Positions 1-9,247 of a DNA stretch of 40,079 bases are shown here, in pieces. A program made the position numbers and the translations under genes. Source of the stretch: an uncultured Bacteroidales bacterium (GTDB taxonomy: Bacteria > Bacteroidota > Bacteroidia > Bacteroidales > UBA932). A model generated the notes under the pieces. The model ran no database searches. It was not told the origin of the DNA and saw only the letters and a list, made by a program, of their open reading frames with translations. Position 1 is the first letter of the stretch. The number at the start of each line of letters is the position of its first letter. The DNA lies in the NCBI GenBank assembly GCA_949297365.1, contig CASFSL010000025.1:1-40079 (forward strand). The letters run 5' to 3'.

Positions 1-1
1 A

Positions 2-94
2 GAGGACGGTACTTTGGGGCTGGACCTTCTGGAGCAATTCAGGACGGTGATACTGAACTTGGAGGAAATGTATCTGAACGGGATACCGTATTAG
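2..94 (+). CDS. 3' end of an unidentified protein gene (partial)
   Basis: One frame is open from the window edge to TAG at 92-94 and encodes about 30 residues ending in MYLNGIPY. Third codon positions are G/C-rich as in the neighbouring genes, and the sequence is leucine-rich and hydrophilic like a normal protein tail. A second frame is also open through TAG at 108-110 but is glycine-rich and looks less like real coding sequence. Too little is visible to name a family. Confidence 0.4.
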   Translation, partial: EDGTLGLDLLEQFRTVILNLEEMYLNGIPY

Positions 95-369
95 CTCGAT
101 AGCAGGCAATGCAGGCCAATCTTCACGTTGCTTTTTAGTTGCGACTGATGTGGCTAAAAATTAAAATGTTAGCAAAATCACAGAATTTAATTGCTGCACT
201 TGAAAATATCTGTACCGCAACGTCACCGAATCGCGGGATTTGCTGCCGTTGTGGCAGGGGCGCGGCGGGTTGATGCTGTCCAGAGTAAAAGTACTCCAGG
301 GGTGTTGGCAATGTGTCCGGATTTAAGGTAAAGGGGCAGGCTTGCGGATAATGATAATCATTAAATCTG
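95..369. other. Intergenic stretch with no recognised gene
   Basis: About 275 bases separate the partial gene at the edge from the promoter of the next gene. I see no convincing reading frame, tRNA, repeat or strong hairpin with a T tract. Part of it (about 120-200) is AT-rich and the rest (about 215-310) is GC-rich. Confidence 0.5.
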
Positions 370-377
370 TATATTTG
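370..377 (+). promoter_or_regulatory. -7 promoter box of the 408-1421 gene
   Basis: TATATTTG matches the Bacteroidota -7 consensus TAnnTTTG and lies 30 bases before the ATG at 408. Its position argues against the upstream in-frame start at 342, which would precede the promoter. Confidence 0.65.
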
Positions 378-407
378 CAGAATGTCGGATATAAACAGAA
401 ACTGACG

Positions 408-1421
408 ATGGAGAACGAACGCAAGTATTTTTTCAACTATTTTTCATCTTTGATTGATGTCTGTAAGGACGGGCATGAGCCTGTGCTGGATATGAAGTAC
501 AAGAGTTTTTTGTGGGATGAGGATGTCAAAGGCATAACCCTGCAGCAGGAGGTACACAGCATCGGAAATCCGGATGAGGCCAGGACCGTCAGGATAAGGC
601 TGGCAATCATCAAGGACGAGGACTGCCGGGCCTTTATGGAGGTGATGAACAGGTATAATCAATGGGAGTTCGCCAAGGGCCAGGTCTCGTCGTCCATAAA
701 GGTGGACGGTCAGTCGTATCGGAAGATACTGGACTACTACGGCGAGGATTGCCGGAAGGCAGAGGAGGAAATCCTCGGTAAGATCGTCAGCATGACCGAG
801 GTGGAATATTCCATGCCTGCGGGACAGATTGAGGACACTCTGACACTGACCCTTCCTGTCAGCTGCGATATGCTGGAGGCGAATACCGTCTACTGTATCG
901 GCACATTTGAATGCGGCGGACTTCCCATGTACTGTCGTGAGTGGGCCAGGTTTGAGTTCATCCGTCCTGCGGTGCCTGTAGAGGAGATGTTCGTCCCTTA
1001 TTCGGCCTATCTGAAGGTCAGGAAGCCGGTCGGCCGGTATCTGTATTTCGACAAGTCGGTCGATTATCGTCATTACACCGGATTCCATTCGGATATACAT
1101 TACGATAAATTATGCGATGAGGTGGAGGTCAATCCGGCTCTTGTGTGCTTTGAGATGGAGGTGAGATGCGATATAAAGGACCTTCCGATATTCAGCATGG
1201 AGATCGGTTCCGGGGATAAGGTGCTCCGCCGGTTCTACTGTCAGTTGCTGGAGGCAGGGAACAAAAACTGTATAGTCGCCTTCTGTCCGCTGTCGGTCGA
1301 GGACATTCCGGTGACGAGTTACCGGGAGCTTACGGCCTCTCTTCGGGTATTTGACCGCACAATCGCCACATTCCGGTTCCTTACGGATAGAAAGGAGGAG
1401 GGCAGACTCCGGCTAAAGTAG
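408..1421 (+). CDS. Hypothetical protein, 337 residues
   Basis: I do not recognise this protein. The start is placed at ATG 408 (MENERKYFF) because a good -7 box lies at 370-377; the frame stays open upstream to 342. The product is soluble, with no signal peptide or membrane segment, rich in acidic and aromatic residues, and carries several cysteines (for example in CFEMEVRCD and FYCQLL) without a clear metal-binding spacing. Alternating hydrophobic segments suggest a mostly beta fold. Codon use matches the housekeeping genes around it. It converges with trmD, whose stop is 47 bases away, so no operon partner suggests a role. Confidence 0.75.
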   Translation: MENERKYFFNYFSSLIDVCKDGHEPVLDMKYKSFLWDEDVKGITLQQEVHSIGNPDEARTVRIRLAIIKDEDCRAFMEVMNRYNQWEFAKGQVSSSIKVDGQSYRKILDYYGEDCRKAEEEILGKIVSMTEVEYSMPAGQIEDTLTLTLPVSCDMLEANTVYCIGTFECGGLPMYCREWARFEFIRPAVPVEEMFVPYSAYLKVRKPVGRYLYFDKSVDYRHYTGFHSDIHYDKLCDEVEVNPALVCFEMEVRCDIKDLPIFSMEIGSGDKVLRRFYCQLLEAGNKNCIVAFCPLSVEDIPVTSYRELTASLRVFDRTIATFRFLTDRKEEGRLRLK

Positions 1422-1468
1422 TGATGCCCCCGGTAGTGTGGAAGAATCAATGAAGATGAATCAGTGCA

Positions 1469-2161
1469 TCAGTCGGTCTGGTCGGCACCGGCGAGGAGGT
1501 CGGGACGGAGGAGGCGGGTGCGCTCCAGGGCCTGCTCTTCCTGCCACTGGCGGATGAGCCTGGGGTTGCCGGACAGGAGCACTTCGGGCACTTTCCAGCC
1601 CATGAAGTCGGCCGGGCGGGTGTAGATGGGCGGGGCCAGCAGCCCGTCCTGGAAGGAGTCGGACAGGGCCGAGGTCTCGTCTGTCAGGGCTCCGGGGATG
1701 AGGCGGATGATCGAGTCGCAGATGACGCAGGCGGCCAGCTCCCCTCCGCTGAGCACATAGCTGCCTATGGAGATTTCCTTGGTGATGAGATGCTCCCTTA
1801 TGCGGTGGTCGATTCCCTTGTAGTGGCCGCAGAGGATGATGATGTTGTCGCAGGTGGACAGGCTGTTGCACATGCTCTGGTCGAGTGTCTCGCCGTCGGG
1901 AGAGGTGTAGATGACCTGGTCGTAGTCGCGCTGGGAGGTCAGGTCGGTGATGGCCCTGTACAGAGGCTCCGGCTTGATGACCATCCCCGCGTCACCGCCG
2001 AATCCGTAGTCGTCGATCTGCTTGTAATTGCCTTTGCCATAGTCGTGCAGGTTGACGATATGTATCTCCACCAGACCCTTTTCCCTGGCCCGTCTGATGA
2101 TGGAGTGGTTGAGCGGACTTTCGAGCAGGTCCGGCACTGCGCTGATAATGTCTATCCTCAT
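1469..2161 (-). CDS. trmD: tRNA (guanine37-N1)-methyltransferase
   Basis: The 230-residue protein has the TrmD layout. It starts [13 protein letters not shown], carries the [14 protein letters not shown] segment, and has the SPOUT trefoil-knot region with [12 protein letters not shown] and [15 protein letters not shown]. The C-terminal half contains the [16 protein letters not shown] segment. It transfers a methyl group from SAM to N1 of G37 in tRNAs reading CUN, CCN and CGG, which prevents frameshifting. The ATG at 2161 is chosen because the family begins here and a -7 box lies only 8 bases upstream. The frame continues far upstream, but that extension is antisense to the DUF349 gene and is low-complexity. 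It is expressed divergently from the DUF349-yidC operon. Confidence 0.96.
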   Translation of the reverse strand: MRIDIISAVPDLLESPLNHSIIRRAREKGLVEIHIVNLHDYGKGNYKQIDDYGFGGDAGMVIKPEPLYRAITDLTSQRDYDQVIYTSPDGETLDQSMCNSLSTCDNIIILCGHYKGIDHRIREHLITKEISIGSYVLSGGELAACVICDSIIRLIPGALTDETSALSDSFQDGLLAPPIYTRPADFMGWKVPEVLLSGNPRLIRQWQEEQALERTRLLRPDLLAGADQTD

Positions 2162-2169
2162 AACGGCTG

Positions 2170-2177
2170 CAAATTTA
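2170..2177 (-). promoter_or_regulatory. -7 promoter box of trmD
   Basis: On the minus strand this reads TAAATTTG, matching TAnnTTTG. Only 8 bases separate it from the trmD ATG, so transcription should start at or within a few bases of the start codon. That implies a leaderless or nearly leaderless mRNA. Confidence 0.6.
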
Positions 2178-2208
2178 CTTAAAACAGCGGTTCTTTTAAA
2201 AAATAATG

Positions 2209-2216
2209 TATATTTG
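2209..2216 (+). promoter_or_regulatory. -7 promoter box of the DUF349-yidC-yggS operon
   Basis: TATATTTG lies 24 bases before the ATG at 2241, in AT-rich sequence. It is back to back with the trmD promoter, the two boxes being about 30 bases apart. Confidence 0.65.
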
Positions 2217-2240
2217 CGAGTTGATTTTAATATATTGAAT

Positions 2241-4304
2241 ATGATTGACGAGACCTTGAATCCTTCTGTAGAGAAGAGTACTGCTGAAAATTCCGTAGAG
2301 AATTCTGAAACACTGAATGTTAACCCTACCGAGAATGCTCCTGCCGCGGAGGAGACCACGGCTGCCGGTGCATCTGTCGAGGCTGCCGGAGAGATTGCGG
2401 ATGCCGCTGCTTCCGTGGCGGCTGAGACTCCAGTGGCTGCTGAGACAGAGGCGGAGACTGCCGTTGAGGAGATGCGCGGAGCGGTCATCAGTGATGAGGA
2501 ACTTAAGAAACTGTCCTCAAAGAGCCTGAAAGAGATAGTGGAGACATTCCGCAATCTCGTGGAGAACGGGGACATCATGGAGTTGAACAGGCAGGCTGAG
2601 TATATCAAGGCCACTTTCTATAAAGTTCTGAAAGAGGAGAAGATCGCTTCGGGATATCATGCACTTCCCGGTTCGGCCGACTATGTGGAGATGCCGGAGA
2701 GCGAGACTGATGCGGAGCCCGCACCGGAGGCTGCTTCCGAGCCCGAAGAGGCTGCCGGAGAGCCGGAAGCCGCTCCAGCAAAAGAAGACGAGGAGGTGTC
2801 AGTCAATCCGTTCGTAGAGATAGAGCGTGCGTTCAAAGACCTGTACGCCAATTATAAAGCCCGTCGCGCCGTGTATTTCCAGAATCTGGAGCGCGAGAAA
2901 CAGCTCAATCTGGAGAAGAAGCTGGAAGTCATAGAGGAACTGAAGAAACTGCTGGAGAGCACGGAGGACATCAATAAGATCTTCCCCGAATTCAGGGCCC
3001 TCCAGACAAGGTGGCGTGAGATCGGCCCGGTGCCCCAGGCCAGAATCAAGGACGTGTACGACACCTATCAGCACAATGTCGAGAATTTCTATGACCTGGT
3101 CAAGATAAACAATGAGCTCCGCGATCTGGATTTCAAGAAGAATCTGGAGTTGAAGACAGAGCTTTGCGAGCGTGCAGAGGCTATGGAGAACAATCCGAAT
3201 GTAGTCGAGGCGTTCAACCTGCTTCAGAAACTGCATGAGGAGTGGAAGGAGTGCGGTCCCGTGGCCAAGGAGTTCCGCGAGGAGATATGGGAGAGATTCC
3301 GCGCCGCCACTTCCCGTATCAACAAGATGCACCAGGCTTACTTCGAGGGTCTGAAGGTGCAGCAGAAGGAGAACCTGGCGGCCAAGACCGTTCTCTGCGA
3401 GAAGGCAGAGGCTCTGGCTGACAAGGATATCAAGGATTCCAACGGCTGGAATTCAGTGACCAAGGAGTTCGAGGAGATACAGAAGGAGTGGAGGAAGATC
3501 GGTTTCGCCTCCAAGAAGGACAATCAGAAGATATACGACCGTTTCAGGGCTGCCTGCGATAAGTTCTATAACCGCAAGAGAGAATTCTATGCGGAGTTCA
3601 AGGAGCAGATGAGCGGCAATATGGAGAAGAAGATCGCTCTCTGCGAGCAGGCTGAGGCAGTGCAGGACAGTACTGACTGGAAGAAGACTACCGACTATCT
3701 GATCTCGCTTCAGAAACAGTGGAAGGAGGTAGGCCCTGTATCCCGCAAGAAGTCCGACCAGATCTGGGCAAGGTTCCGTGCAGCCTGCGATCATTTCTTC
3801 GACAACAAGGAGAAGAATTACGGCGGTGTGGATCCTCAGTATGTGGACAATCTGAGGGCAAAGCAGGCGATCATAGAGGAAATAGGCGCTTATGTGTCCA
3901 CAGGCGATATCAATGCTGACAATAAGGCGGCCAGGGAATTTTCCGAGAGATGGAATGCGGTAGGCTTCGTGCCTTTCAAGGAGAAGGAGAGGATTGCGGA
4001 GCAGTACCGTGCGGCCATGTCCGACAAGTTCCCTGATTTCAGAGTTGCAGGAGGCAGAGGCCGTGCGCAGAGGTCCCGCGGCAGGATGGAGGTGAGTCCG
4101 GCCCGTCAGGAAAGGGAGCGTCTGCTGCAGAAGTTCCGCAAGCTGGAAAGCGAGATAGCCACATACGAGAACAATATCGGATTCTTCGCAAGTTCCAAGA
4201 AGGCCGAGTCGCTGGTAAGGGAATTCCAGAAGAAGATTGACGCTGCAAAGAGTGAACTTGCTGAACTTGAAGAGAAAATACACAATCTGGACGCTCAGGA
4301 ATAA
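2241..4304 (+). CDS. DUF349 repeat protein
   Basis: The 687-residue protein starts at ATG 2241 ([12 protein letters not shown]), 24 bases after a -7 box. Its first roughly 200 residues contain acidic, Ala/Glu-rich low-complexity stretches. After that come at least five DUF349 units, each recognisable by a W-x-x-[IVC]-G-[PF] core ([55 protein letters not shown]) followed by a helix of the type RFRAACDxF. The C-terminus is a coiled coil. It is probably cytoplasmic and helical. The function of DUF349 proteins is not established. It lies three bases upstream of yidC in the same operon, a hint of a link to envelope or membrane-protein biogenesis, but that is inference. Confidence 0.9.
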   Translation: MIDETLNPSVEKSTAENSVENSETLNVNPTENAPAAEETTAAGASVEAAGEIADAAASVAAETPVAAETEAETAVEEMRGAVISDEELKKLSSKSLKEIVETFRNLVENGDIMELNRQAEYIKATFYKVLKEEKIASGYHALPGSADYVEMPESETDAEPAPEAASEPEEAAGEPEAAPAKEDEEVSVNPFVEIERAFKDLYANYKARRAVYFQNLEREKQLNLEKKLEVIEELKKLLESTEDINKIFPEFRALQTRWREIGPVPQARIKDVYDTYQHNVENFYDLVKINNELRDLDFKKNLELKTELCERAEAMENNPNVVEAFNLLQKLHEEWKECGPVAKEFREEIWERFRAATSRINKMHQAYFEGLKVQQKENLAAKTVLCEKAEALADKDIKDSNGWNSVTKEFEEIQKEWRKIGFASKKDNQKIYDRFRAACDKFYNRKREFYAEFKEQMSGNMEKKIALCEQAEAVQDSTDWKKTTDYLISLQKQWKEVGPVSRKKSDQIWARFRAACDHFFDNKEKNYGGVDPQYVDNLRAKQAIIEEIGAYVSTGDINADNKAAREFSERWNAVGFVPFKEKERIAEQYRAAMSDKFPDFRVAGGRGRAQRSRGRMEVSPARQERERLLQKFRKLESEIATYENNIGFFASSKKAESLVREFQKKIDAAKSELAELEEKIHNLDAQE

Positions 4305-4307
4305 GGC

Positions 4308-6203
4308 ATGAACAAGAATACTGTTATCGGCATCACGCTGATAGGACTCCTGCTTATAGGCTTTTCGGTTTTCAATGCAAGGATGGCCAGGGAGCAGGCC
4401 GAGGTTAAGAGAGTACAGGACTCGATAGCTGCCGCAAAGGCATTTGAGTACGCGGAGCAGATGGCTCAGGCGCAGACCGACAGCACGGGGGCTCCCGTTG
4501 CGGACCAGGATGGTCAGCAGACATACCGGAGCACGTATGCCAATCCTTTCATCGAGGCGGCTTACAACGGCGGTGAGGAGTTCTACTATCTGGAAAACAA
4601 TAAACTGAAGATCAGGTATACGACTAAGGGCGGTCAGGCCGAGAACGTGCTGATCAAGGATTACTACACCAGTGACAGCACCGACCTGTATCTGATGAAG
4701 GACGGATACAGCGACTTCGGTCTGCAGCTGTACACCAGCCAGTATATCAACACCGGCGACCTTACCTACGAGAAGGTGGTCAGCACGGACTCCACCCTCG
4801 TCATGAGGCTGTATTTCGCCGAGGACTCGTACATAGAGCACAGTTATTATCTGCCTGCGGACAGTTATATGGTGGACTTTGACGTACACATGGTCAATAT
4901 GGACGCCCATATTCCCCGCAACGCATCCCAGTTCGAGATAGCCTGGAACATGGATGTGCCCCGTCTGGAGAGGGGGTACAAGAACGAGCAGATGTACTCC
5001 ACCGTTGATTACAAGTATCCCGGAAAGGTGAAGAAGGTGGAGAATCTGGGCATGATGCGCGGAGCCCGTTCCGGCGGTCAGCATAAGGAAGTGACCACCC
5101 GTATCGAGTGGCTGGCCTTCCAGCAGCAGTACTTCTCGGCCATACTCAGGGCAAAGGATAACTTCGAGTCGGGCAACCTCTCGCTGAATTTCTATCCTGA
5201 GACCGATCCGGACCGCCGCCTGATGAACTGCTCGGCGCTGGCTCTCGTGCAGTACGACCCAGGTGCCGATGTCACCGTGCCCTTTGAGTTCTACTACGGT
5301 CCCAACCATTTCCGTACCCTCAAGAGCTACGATTACGATTTTGAGAAGATAGTACCCCTCGGAGGCTGGCTCGTAAGATGGATCAACAGGGGTGTCATCA
5401 TCCCCGTATTTGACCTCTTCGGCCGCTTCATCAGCAACTACGGTATCATCATCCTGCTGCTGACCCTGCTTATCAAGCTGGTCATCTCGCCGCTGACTCT
5501 CAAGTCCTATATGTCCTCGGCCAAGATGAATGTCCTCAGGCCCGAGCTGGACAAGATCAACGCCAAGTATCCCCGTCAGGAGGATGCCCTGAAGAAACAG
5601 CAGGAGACCATGGACCTGTACCGCAAGGCCGGTGTGAGCATGTTCGGAGGCTGTCTCCCCATGCTGCTCCAGTTCCCGGTGCTCTTCGCGATGTTCCGCT
5701 TCTTCCCGGCTTCTTTCGAGCTCCGTCAGAAAGGCTTCCTGTGGGCGGACGACCTGAGTACCTACGACTCTATCCTCGATTTCGGATTCAACATACCGCT
5801 GTACGGTGACCACGTCAGTCTCTTCGCCATCCTCTGCGCCCTGAGTATGTACTTCTCGGCCAGGATGACCCAGGGCAGCAGCGCGGACAACAATCCCCAG
5901 ATGAAGAGTATGCGCAACATGACCCTCTACTTCATGCCCATCTTCATGCTGTTCATCTGCAACAACCTCTCCAGCGGTCTGACATACTACTATCTGCTCT
6001 CCAACCTCATAATGATGCTCCAGACCTGGATCATCCGCCGTTTCTTCGTGGACGAGGAGAAGATCATGGCCAGGGTGCGCGCCGCATCCGTAAAAGGCGC
6101 GGCCAAGCCCAAGTCCAAGTTCCAGCAGCGTCTCGAGGCCATCCAGAAGGCCCAGCAGGAGGCCATCCGCGAGCAGCAGAGGCAGCAGCAAAGACGAAGA
6201 TAA
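4308..6203 (+). CDS. yidC: Membrane protein insertase YidC
   Basis: The 631-residue protein inserts and folds inner-membrane proteins, alone or with the Sec translocon. It has the form typical of Gram-negative bacteria. A first transmembrane helix lies at residues 4-22, a large beta-rich periplasmic domain covers about residues 50-350, and the conserved Oxa1-like core of membrane helices follows from about residue 370 (IIILLLTLLIKLVISPLT, then the amphipathic loop ending in QKQQETMDLYRKAGV-like sequence, then MFGGCLPMLLQFPVLFAMF). The C-terminal tail is highly basic and Gln/Arg-rich, as expected for ribosome contact. It begins three bases after the DUF349 stop, so the two are almost certainly cotranscribed and perhaps translationally coupled. 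Confidence 0.97.
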   Translation: MNKNTVIGITLIGLLLIGFSVFNARMAREQAEVKRVQDSIAAAKAFEYAEQMAQAQTDSTGAPVADQDGQQTYRSTYANPFIEAAYNGGEEFYYLENNKLKIRYTTKGGQAENVLIKDYYTSDSTDLYLMKDGYSDFGLQLYTSQYINTGDLTYEKVVSTDSTLVMRLYFAEDSYIEHSYYLPADSYMVDFDVHMVNMDAHIPRNASQFEIAWNMDVPRLERGYKNEQMYSTVDYKYPGKVKKVENLGMMRGARSGGQHKEVTTRIEWLAFQQQYFSAILRAKDNFESGNLSLNFYPETDPDRRLMNCSALALVQYDPGADVTVPFEFYYGPNHFRTLKSYDYDFEKIVPLGGWLVRWINRGVIIPVFDLFGRFISNYGIIILLLTLLIKLVISPLTLKSYMSSAKMNVLRPELDKINAKYPRQEDALKKQQETMDLYRKAGVSMFGGCLPMLLQFPVLFAMFRFFPASFELRQKGFLWADDLSTYDSILDFGFNIPLYGDHVSLFAILCALSMYFSARMTQGSSADNNPQMKSMRNMTLYFMPIFMLFICNNLSSGLTYYYLLSNLIMMLQTWIIRRFFVDEEKIMARVRAASVKGAAKPKSKFQQRLEAIQKAQQEAIREQQRQQQRRR

Positions 6204-6222
6204 TATATAAGGAGGAAATATA

Positions 6223-6927
6223 ATGGGACACATAAGTGAGAATATCCTGTCGCTGAGGCAGGAACTGCCCTCCGGGGTCGAGCTCGTGGCAGTGTCCAAA
6301 TTCAAGTCGGGGGAGGAGATTCTCGAGGCCTATGAAGCGGGCCAGAGGGTCTTCGGCGAGAGCCGTCCCCAGGAACTCAAGGAAAAGGCCCTCTCCCTGC
6401 CCAAGGACATAGAGTGGCATTTCATCGGTCATCTGCAGAGCAACAAGATCAAGATGACCGTGCCTTACGTGAAGCTGATCCATTCGGTGGACACCCCCAA
6501 GCTCTTCTTCGAGATAGAGCGCTGGTGCCGGCAGAACGGCTTCAGCATCGACGTCCTTCTCGAGATGCACATCGCTTCCGAGGAGAGCAAGCAGGGCTTC
6601 TCCGATGAGGAGGTCATGGACTTCCTTGCAGGGATAGAGAAAGCCCGTCAGTCCTGGGACAATGAGGGATATCCCTCTCAGGTCCGCATCCGCGGGGTCA
6701 TGGGCATGGCCTCCCTCACGGAGGACGAGGCGCTCATCCGCAGGGAGTTCGCTCATCTGAATTCAATTTTTGACCAGATCAAGGCCACGGATTATCCTTT
6801 TCTGGGACAGTTTGACCTGAAGTCGTTCGGGATGACGCACGACTATCATATCGCGGTGGAGATGGGTAGCAATATGGTTCGCGTCGGCACTAAGATTTTC
6901 GGTCCCCGGGGAGTCCGTTTATCATAG
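6223..6927 (+). CDS. yggS: YggS/PLPBP family pyridoxal-phosphate homeostasis protein
   Basis: The 234-residue protein matches the PLP-binding homeostasis family, which binds PLP on a lysine but has no known enzymatic activity and buffers vitamin B6 and amino-acid pools. Visible family motifs are LVAVSKFKS with the PLP lysine, the FGESRPQELKEK segment, WHFIGHLQSNK, the short HIASEESKQGF loop, and the C-terminal phosphate-binding region FGMTHDYHIAVEMGSNMVRVG followed by KIFGPR. Length is normal for the family. It starts 19 bases after yidC and has an unusually strong Shine-Dalgarno site for this group (AAGGAGG about 8 bases before ATG), so it is probably the last gene of that operon. Confidence 0.93.
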   Translation: MGHISENILSLRQELPSGVELVAVSKFKSGEEILEAYEAGQRVFGESRPQELKEKALSLPKDIEWHFIGHLQSNKIKMTVPYVKLIHSVDTPKLFFEIERWCRQNGFSIDVLLEMHIASEESKQGFSDEEVMDFLAGIEKARQSWDNEGYPSQVRIRGVMGMASLTEDEALIRREFAHLNSIFDQIKATDYPFLGQFDLKSFGMTHDYHIAVEMGSNMVRVGTKIFGPRGVRLS

Positions 6928-7044
6928 CAGGCGAAATACCGTGCCGTATTCGGCTGGCGATTCGCGATTCTTGATTCAGCCATTTAAGTTCAGTAAACTC
7001 TCTCGCCGTCCGTCTCAGTTGCCTTGTTCTCTCAACGCCGGTCG

Positions 7045-7082
7045 GAGAGTGTACCGAATCTGTGGAAAAAGGGTACACTCTC
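7045..7082. repeat. Palindromic intergenic element, copy 1
   Basis: GAGAGTGTACC (7045-7055) is matched by its exact reverse complement GGTACACTCTC (7072-7082) around a 16-base loop. It lies between the convergent genes yggS and dapF. Copy 2 is 105 bases downstream and shares the arms, most of the loop (GAATCTG, GG, AAAA) and the following GGGCGG. A short T run (7092-7096) follows this copy only. See the findings for the four-copy family. Confidence 0.85.
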
Positions 7083-7149
7083 GTGGGCGGTTTTTCGGGA
7101 ATGTGGCTCTGGAAGCTATTATGGCGTGGATGGTCTGTGGATGTCCAAG

Positions 7150-7187
7150 GAGGGTGTACCGAATCTGCGGGAAAATGGTACACTCTC
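7150..7187. repeat. Palindromic intergenic element, copy 2
   Basis: GAGGGTGTACC (7150-7160) and GGTACACTCTC (7177-7187) form an 11-base inverted repeat with one G-T position and a 16-base loop. The loop begins GAATCTGCGGG, nearly identical to copy 1. It is in the same orientation as copy 1, within the yggS-dapF convergent intergenic region. The rest of that region (6928-7265) shows no gene. Confidence 0.85.
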
Positions 7188-7265
7188 GCGGGCGGGCGGG
7201 GGTGGGATGTCGGACGGTATGCTGAGGCAAGTCTGTTTGATGTGGACGGGAGAAGCTGCGGAAGG

Positions 7266-8096
7266 TCAGTTGGGTGTGGACGGGGTACAGCGGAATGTCT
7301 GTTCGGCGGGTCCTTCGATGGTTACATCCTGAAAGATTCCGCAGCGGTGGCTGAACGACACCGTGAAGGTGTCCGAGGTTGACCGGAGCGTGTATTTTTC
7401 CCGGCGGTCGCCTTTCATCCATGCCGCGACGGCCGAGGCTATGATGCCGGTGCCGCAGGACAGCGTCTCGTATTCCACTCCCTTTTCGTATGTACGTACT
7501 CTCAGAGCCTCCTCCTGGCCGGAATATTGTACGAAATTGACATTTACGCCTTTGGGTGCGAACCGGCTGTCGTACCTCCATCTGCGGCCCTCTTTCAGGA
7601 CATCCAGACTGTTCAGGTCATTCCTGAACATTACCAGATGGTCTGTACCGGTGTTCATCCGCCATGCTTTGCTGTCCTGACCGTCCGTCTCCGGCAGCTC
7701 TACGGGCTCAACGGAAGTGATGTCGTTCATGCTCAGACAGACGATGCTCTTATTGCCCTCGGAGGTGACAATCCTGCCGCAGTGAATGCCGTCCGGGGCT
7801 TCGAAGACCCAGCTGCCGTCCTTTCCCGAAGCCGGTATGCCGGTACGCCCGGCCATATCCACTATGCAGCGGCCTCCGTTGCCGCACATCATGCCACCAG
7901 AGCCGTCATTGTTGAAGAACCGCATGGCGAAGTCATAGTCCCTGCTGCCTTCCAGGATGATGAGCCCGTCGGCTCCGATGCCGTAACGCCTGTCGCACAG
8001 TCTGATTACCTCATCTGTGGAAATATCCGCCCTGCTTTCCAGGGAAGTTACCAGCACGAAGTCGTTGCCGGCTGCCTGATATTTGTAGAAGTCCAT
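7266..8096 (-). CDS. dapF: Diaminopimelate epimerase
   Basis: This 276-residue enzyme converts LL- to meso-diaminopimelate for lysine and peptidoglycan synthesis, using a two-cysteine acid/base mechanism without PLP. The start MDFYKYQAAGNDFV is typical. The first catalytic cysteine is in MMCGNGGRCIVDMA and the second in LSCGTGIIASAVAAW, and both are intact. It is the last gene of the minus-strand run surE-lpxB-dapF: two bases separate it from lpxB, so cotranscription is very likely. A lysine exporter gene lies elsewhere in the window but is not linked to it. Confidence 0.96.
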   Translation of the reverse strand: MDFYKYQAAGNDFVLVTSLESRADISTDEVIRLCDRRYGIGADGLIILEGSRDYDFAMRFFNNDGSGGMMCGNGGRCIVDMAGRTGIPASGKDGSWVFEAPDGIHCGRIVTSEGNKSIVCLSMNDITSVEPVELPETDGQDSKAWRMNTGTDHLVMFRNDLNSLDVLKEGRRWRYDSRFAPKGVNVNFVQYSGQEEALRVRTYEKGVEYETLSCGTGIIASAVAAWMKGDRREKYTLRSTSDTFTVSFSHRCGIFQDVTIEGPAEQTFRCTPSTPN

Positions 8097-8098
8097 GA

Positions 8099-9244
8099 TC
8101 AGAGTCCTTTTATAAACTGTTCGATATCGGCTGCAGTGCGCTCGGCGGAGCCTCTTTCCCCGAGCATGGCCCGCATGTCGTCGTAGTCCTTTATCATGCG
8201 GCTGCGGTATGCCCTGTCATCCGTCATGCGGAGCACCTCGTCCGCGATATGCTCCGGAGTGCAGTCGCCCTGCAGCAGTTCCTTGAAAATATGCCTGCCT
8301 AGAATCATGTTGGCCAGCGAGATGGTGTCCAGCCTGACCACCAGCCTGGCCAGAAAGTAAGTTATGGGATTCATCCCGTAGCAGACTACCTGGGGCGTGC
8401 CGATAATCGCGGCCTCCAGGCTTGCCGTCCCGGAGGAGATCACAGCCGCCTCGGAATGGCTCAGGACTCCGTAGGTGTCGTTCTGTATGATTTCGATGCC
8501 GCTGTCTCCTATGTATTTGCCGTAGTATTCCGGGTCTATGGACGGGGCTGCCGCCAGCAGGAAGCGGAACCTGCCGCCCATCCTTTCCTTCAGTATGGCG
8601 GCGGTGCGGACTATTCTGGGCATCAGGTAGTCCACTTCCATCCTGCGGCTGCCGGCCAGAAATGCCAGCAGCGGCCGTCCGTCGTCCGTCATGGAGTGGG
8701 AGCGGAGGAAGTCTTCCCGCGACATGTGTACTGACGGTGTGCTGCCGATATTGTCCACCAGCGGATTGCCGTTGTAGACGGCATCCACGCCTTTTGCTTT
8801 GAAATATCCCACTTCGAACGGGAAGATGATGAAGACTTTGTCCACGTACCTTTTCAGCAGCTGGATCCTGGACTCTCCCCGGGCCCATACCTTCGGAGGG
8901 ATGTAGTAGAAGACCTTGAATCCTCTTTCATGGGCGAAGCGGGCTATCTTGAGATTGAATCCCGGATAGTCAATCAGGATCACTGCGTCCGGCCTGTACT
9001 GCAGGATGTCCTCCTTGCAGAAGCGGAGATTGCGCAGGATGCTGCCAAGGTGGCTGAGCACCTCCACGAAGCCCATGACGGCATTGTCCCGGTAGTCCTT
9101 GACCAGAGTGCCGCCGACGGCCGCCATTTTCCCTCCGCCCCAGAACCTTATCCCGCAGGACGGGTCGTGCCGCAGCAGGCCTTTCATCAGGTTGGCCCCA
9201 TGCAGGTCGCCTGATGCCTCGCCGGCTATGATGTAGTATCTCAT
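8099..9244 (-). CDS. lpxB: Lipid-A-disaccharide synthase
   Basis: The 381-residue GT19-family glycosyltransferase condenses UDP-diacylglucosamine with lipid X to form the lipid A disaccharide. It opens with the diagnostic MRYYIIAGEASGDLHGANL motif and carries FWGGGKMAAVGG, DYPGFNLKIARFAHERG, YYIPPKVWARGESR and the C-terminal donor-binding region SSGTASLEAAIIGTPQVVCYGMNP. Length is normal. It acts at the inner face of the cytoplasmic membrane. It is separated from surE by three bases and from dapF by two, and shows that the organism has an LPS-type outer membrane. Confidence 0.97.
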   Translation of the reverse strand: MRYYIIAGEASGDLHGANLMKGLLRHDPSCGIRFWGGGKMAAVGGTLVKDYRDNAVMGFVEVLSHLGSILRNLRFCKEDILQYRPDAVILIDYPGFNLKIARFAHERGFKVFYYIPPKVWARGESRIQLLKRYVDKVFIIFPFEVGYFKAKGVDAVYNGNPLVDNIGSTPSVHMSREDFLRSHSMTDDGRPLLAFLAGSRRMEVDYLMPRIVRTAAILKERMGGRFRFLLAAAPSIDPEYYGKYIGDSGIEIIQNDTYGVLSHSEAAVISSGTASLEAAIIGTPQVVCYGMNPITYFLARLVVRLDTISLANMILGRHIFKELLQGDCTPEHIADEVLRMTDDRAYRSRMIKDYDDMRAMLGERGSAERTAADIEQFIKGL

Positions 9245-9247
9245 GGC

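Noticed and set aside
2162-2614. N-terminal extension of trmD in the same frame
   Set aside because: It would add a Ser/Ala-rich low-complexity stretch antisense to the DUF349 gene and lies upstream of the trmD promoter; family members start at MRIDII.
3453-6305. Long open frame on the minus strand, about 950 codons
   Set aside because: It is antisense to the DUF349 and yidC genes, which have clear domains; GC-rich third codon positions on the coding strand remove stops from the opposite frame. Its translation is His/Leu/Val-rich with no domain.
7045-7187. CRISPR array
   Set aside because: The two units are palindromes with conserved loops, 105 bases apart, without further regularly spaced repeats or unique spacers, and no cas genes are present.
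7266-9214. Several plus-strand open frames opposite dapF and lpxB
   Set aside because: They are mirror frames of well-defined enzymes and encode no recognisable domain.
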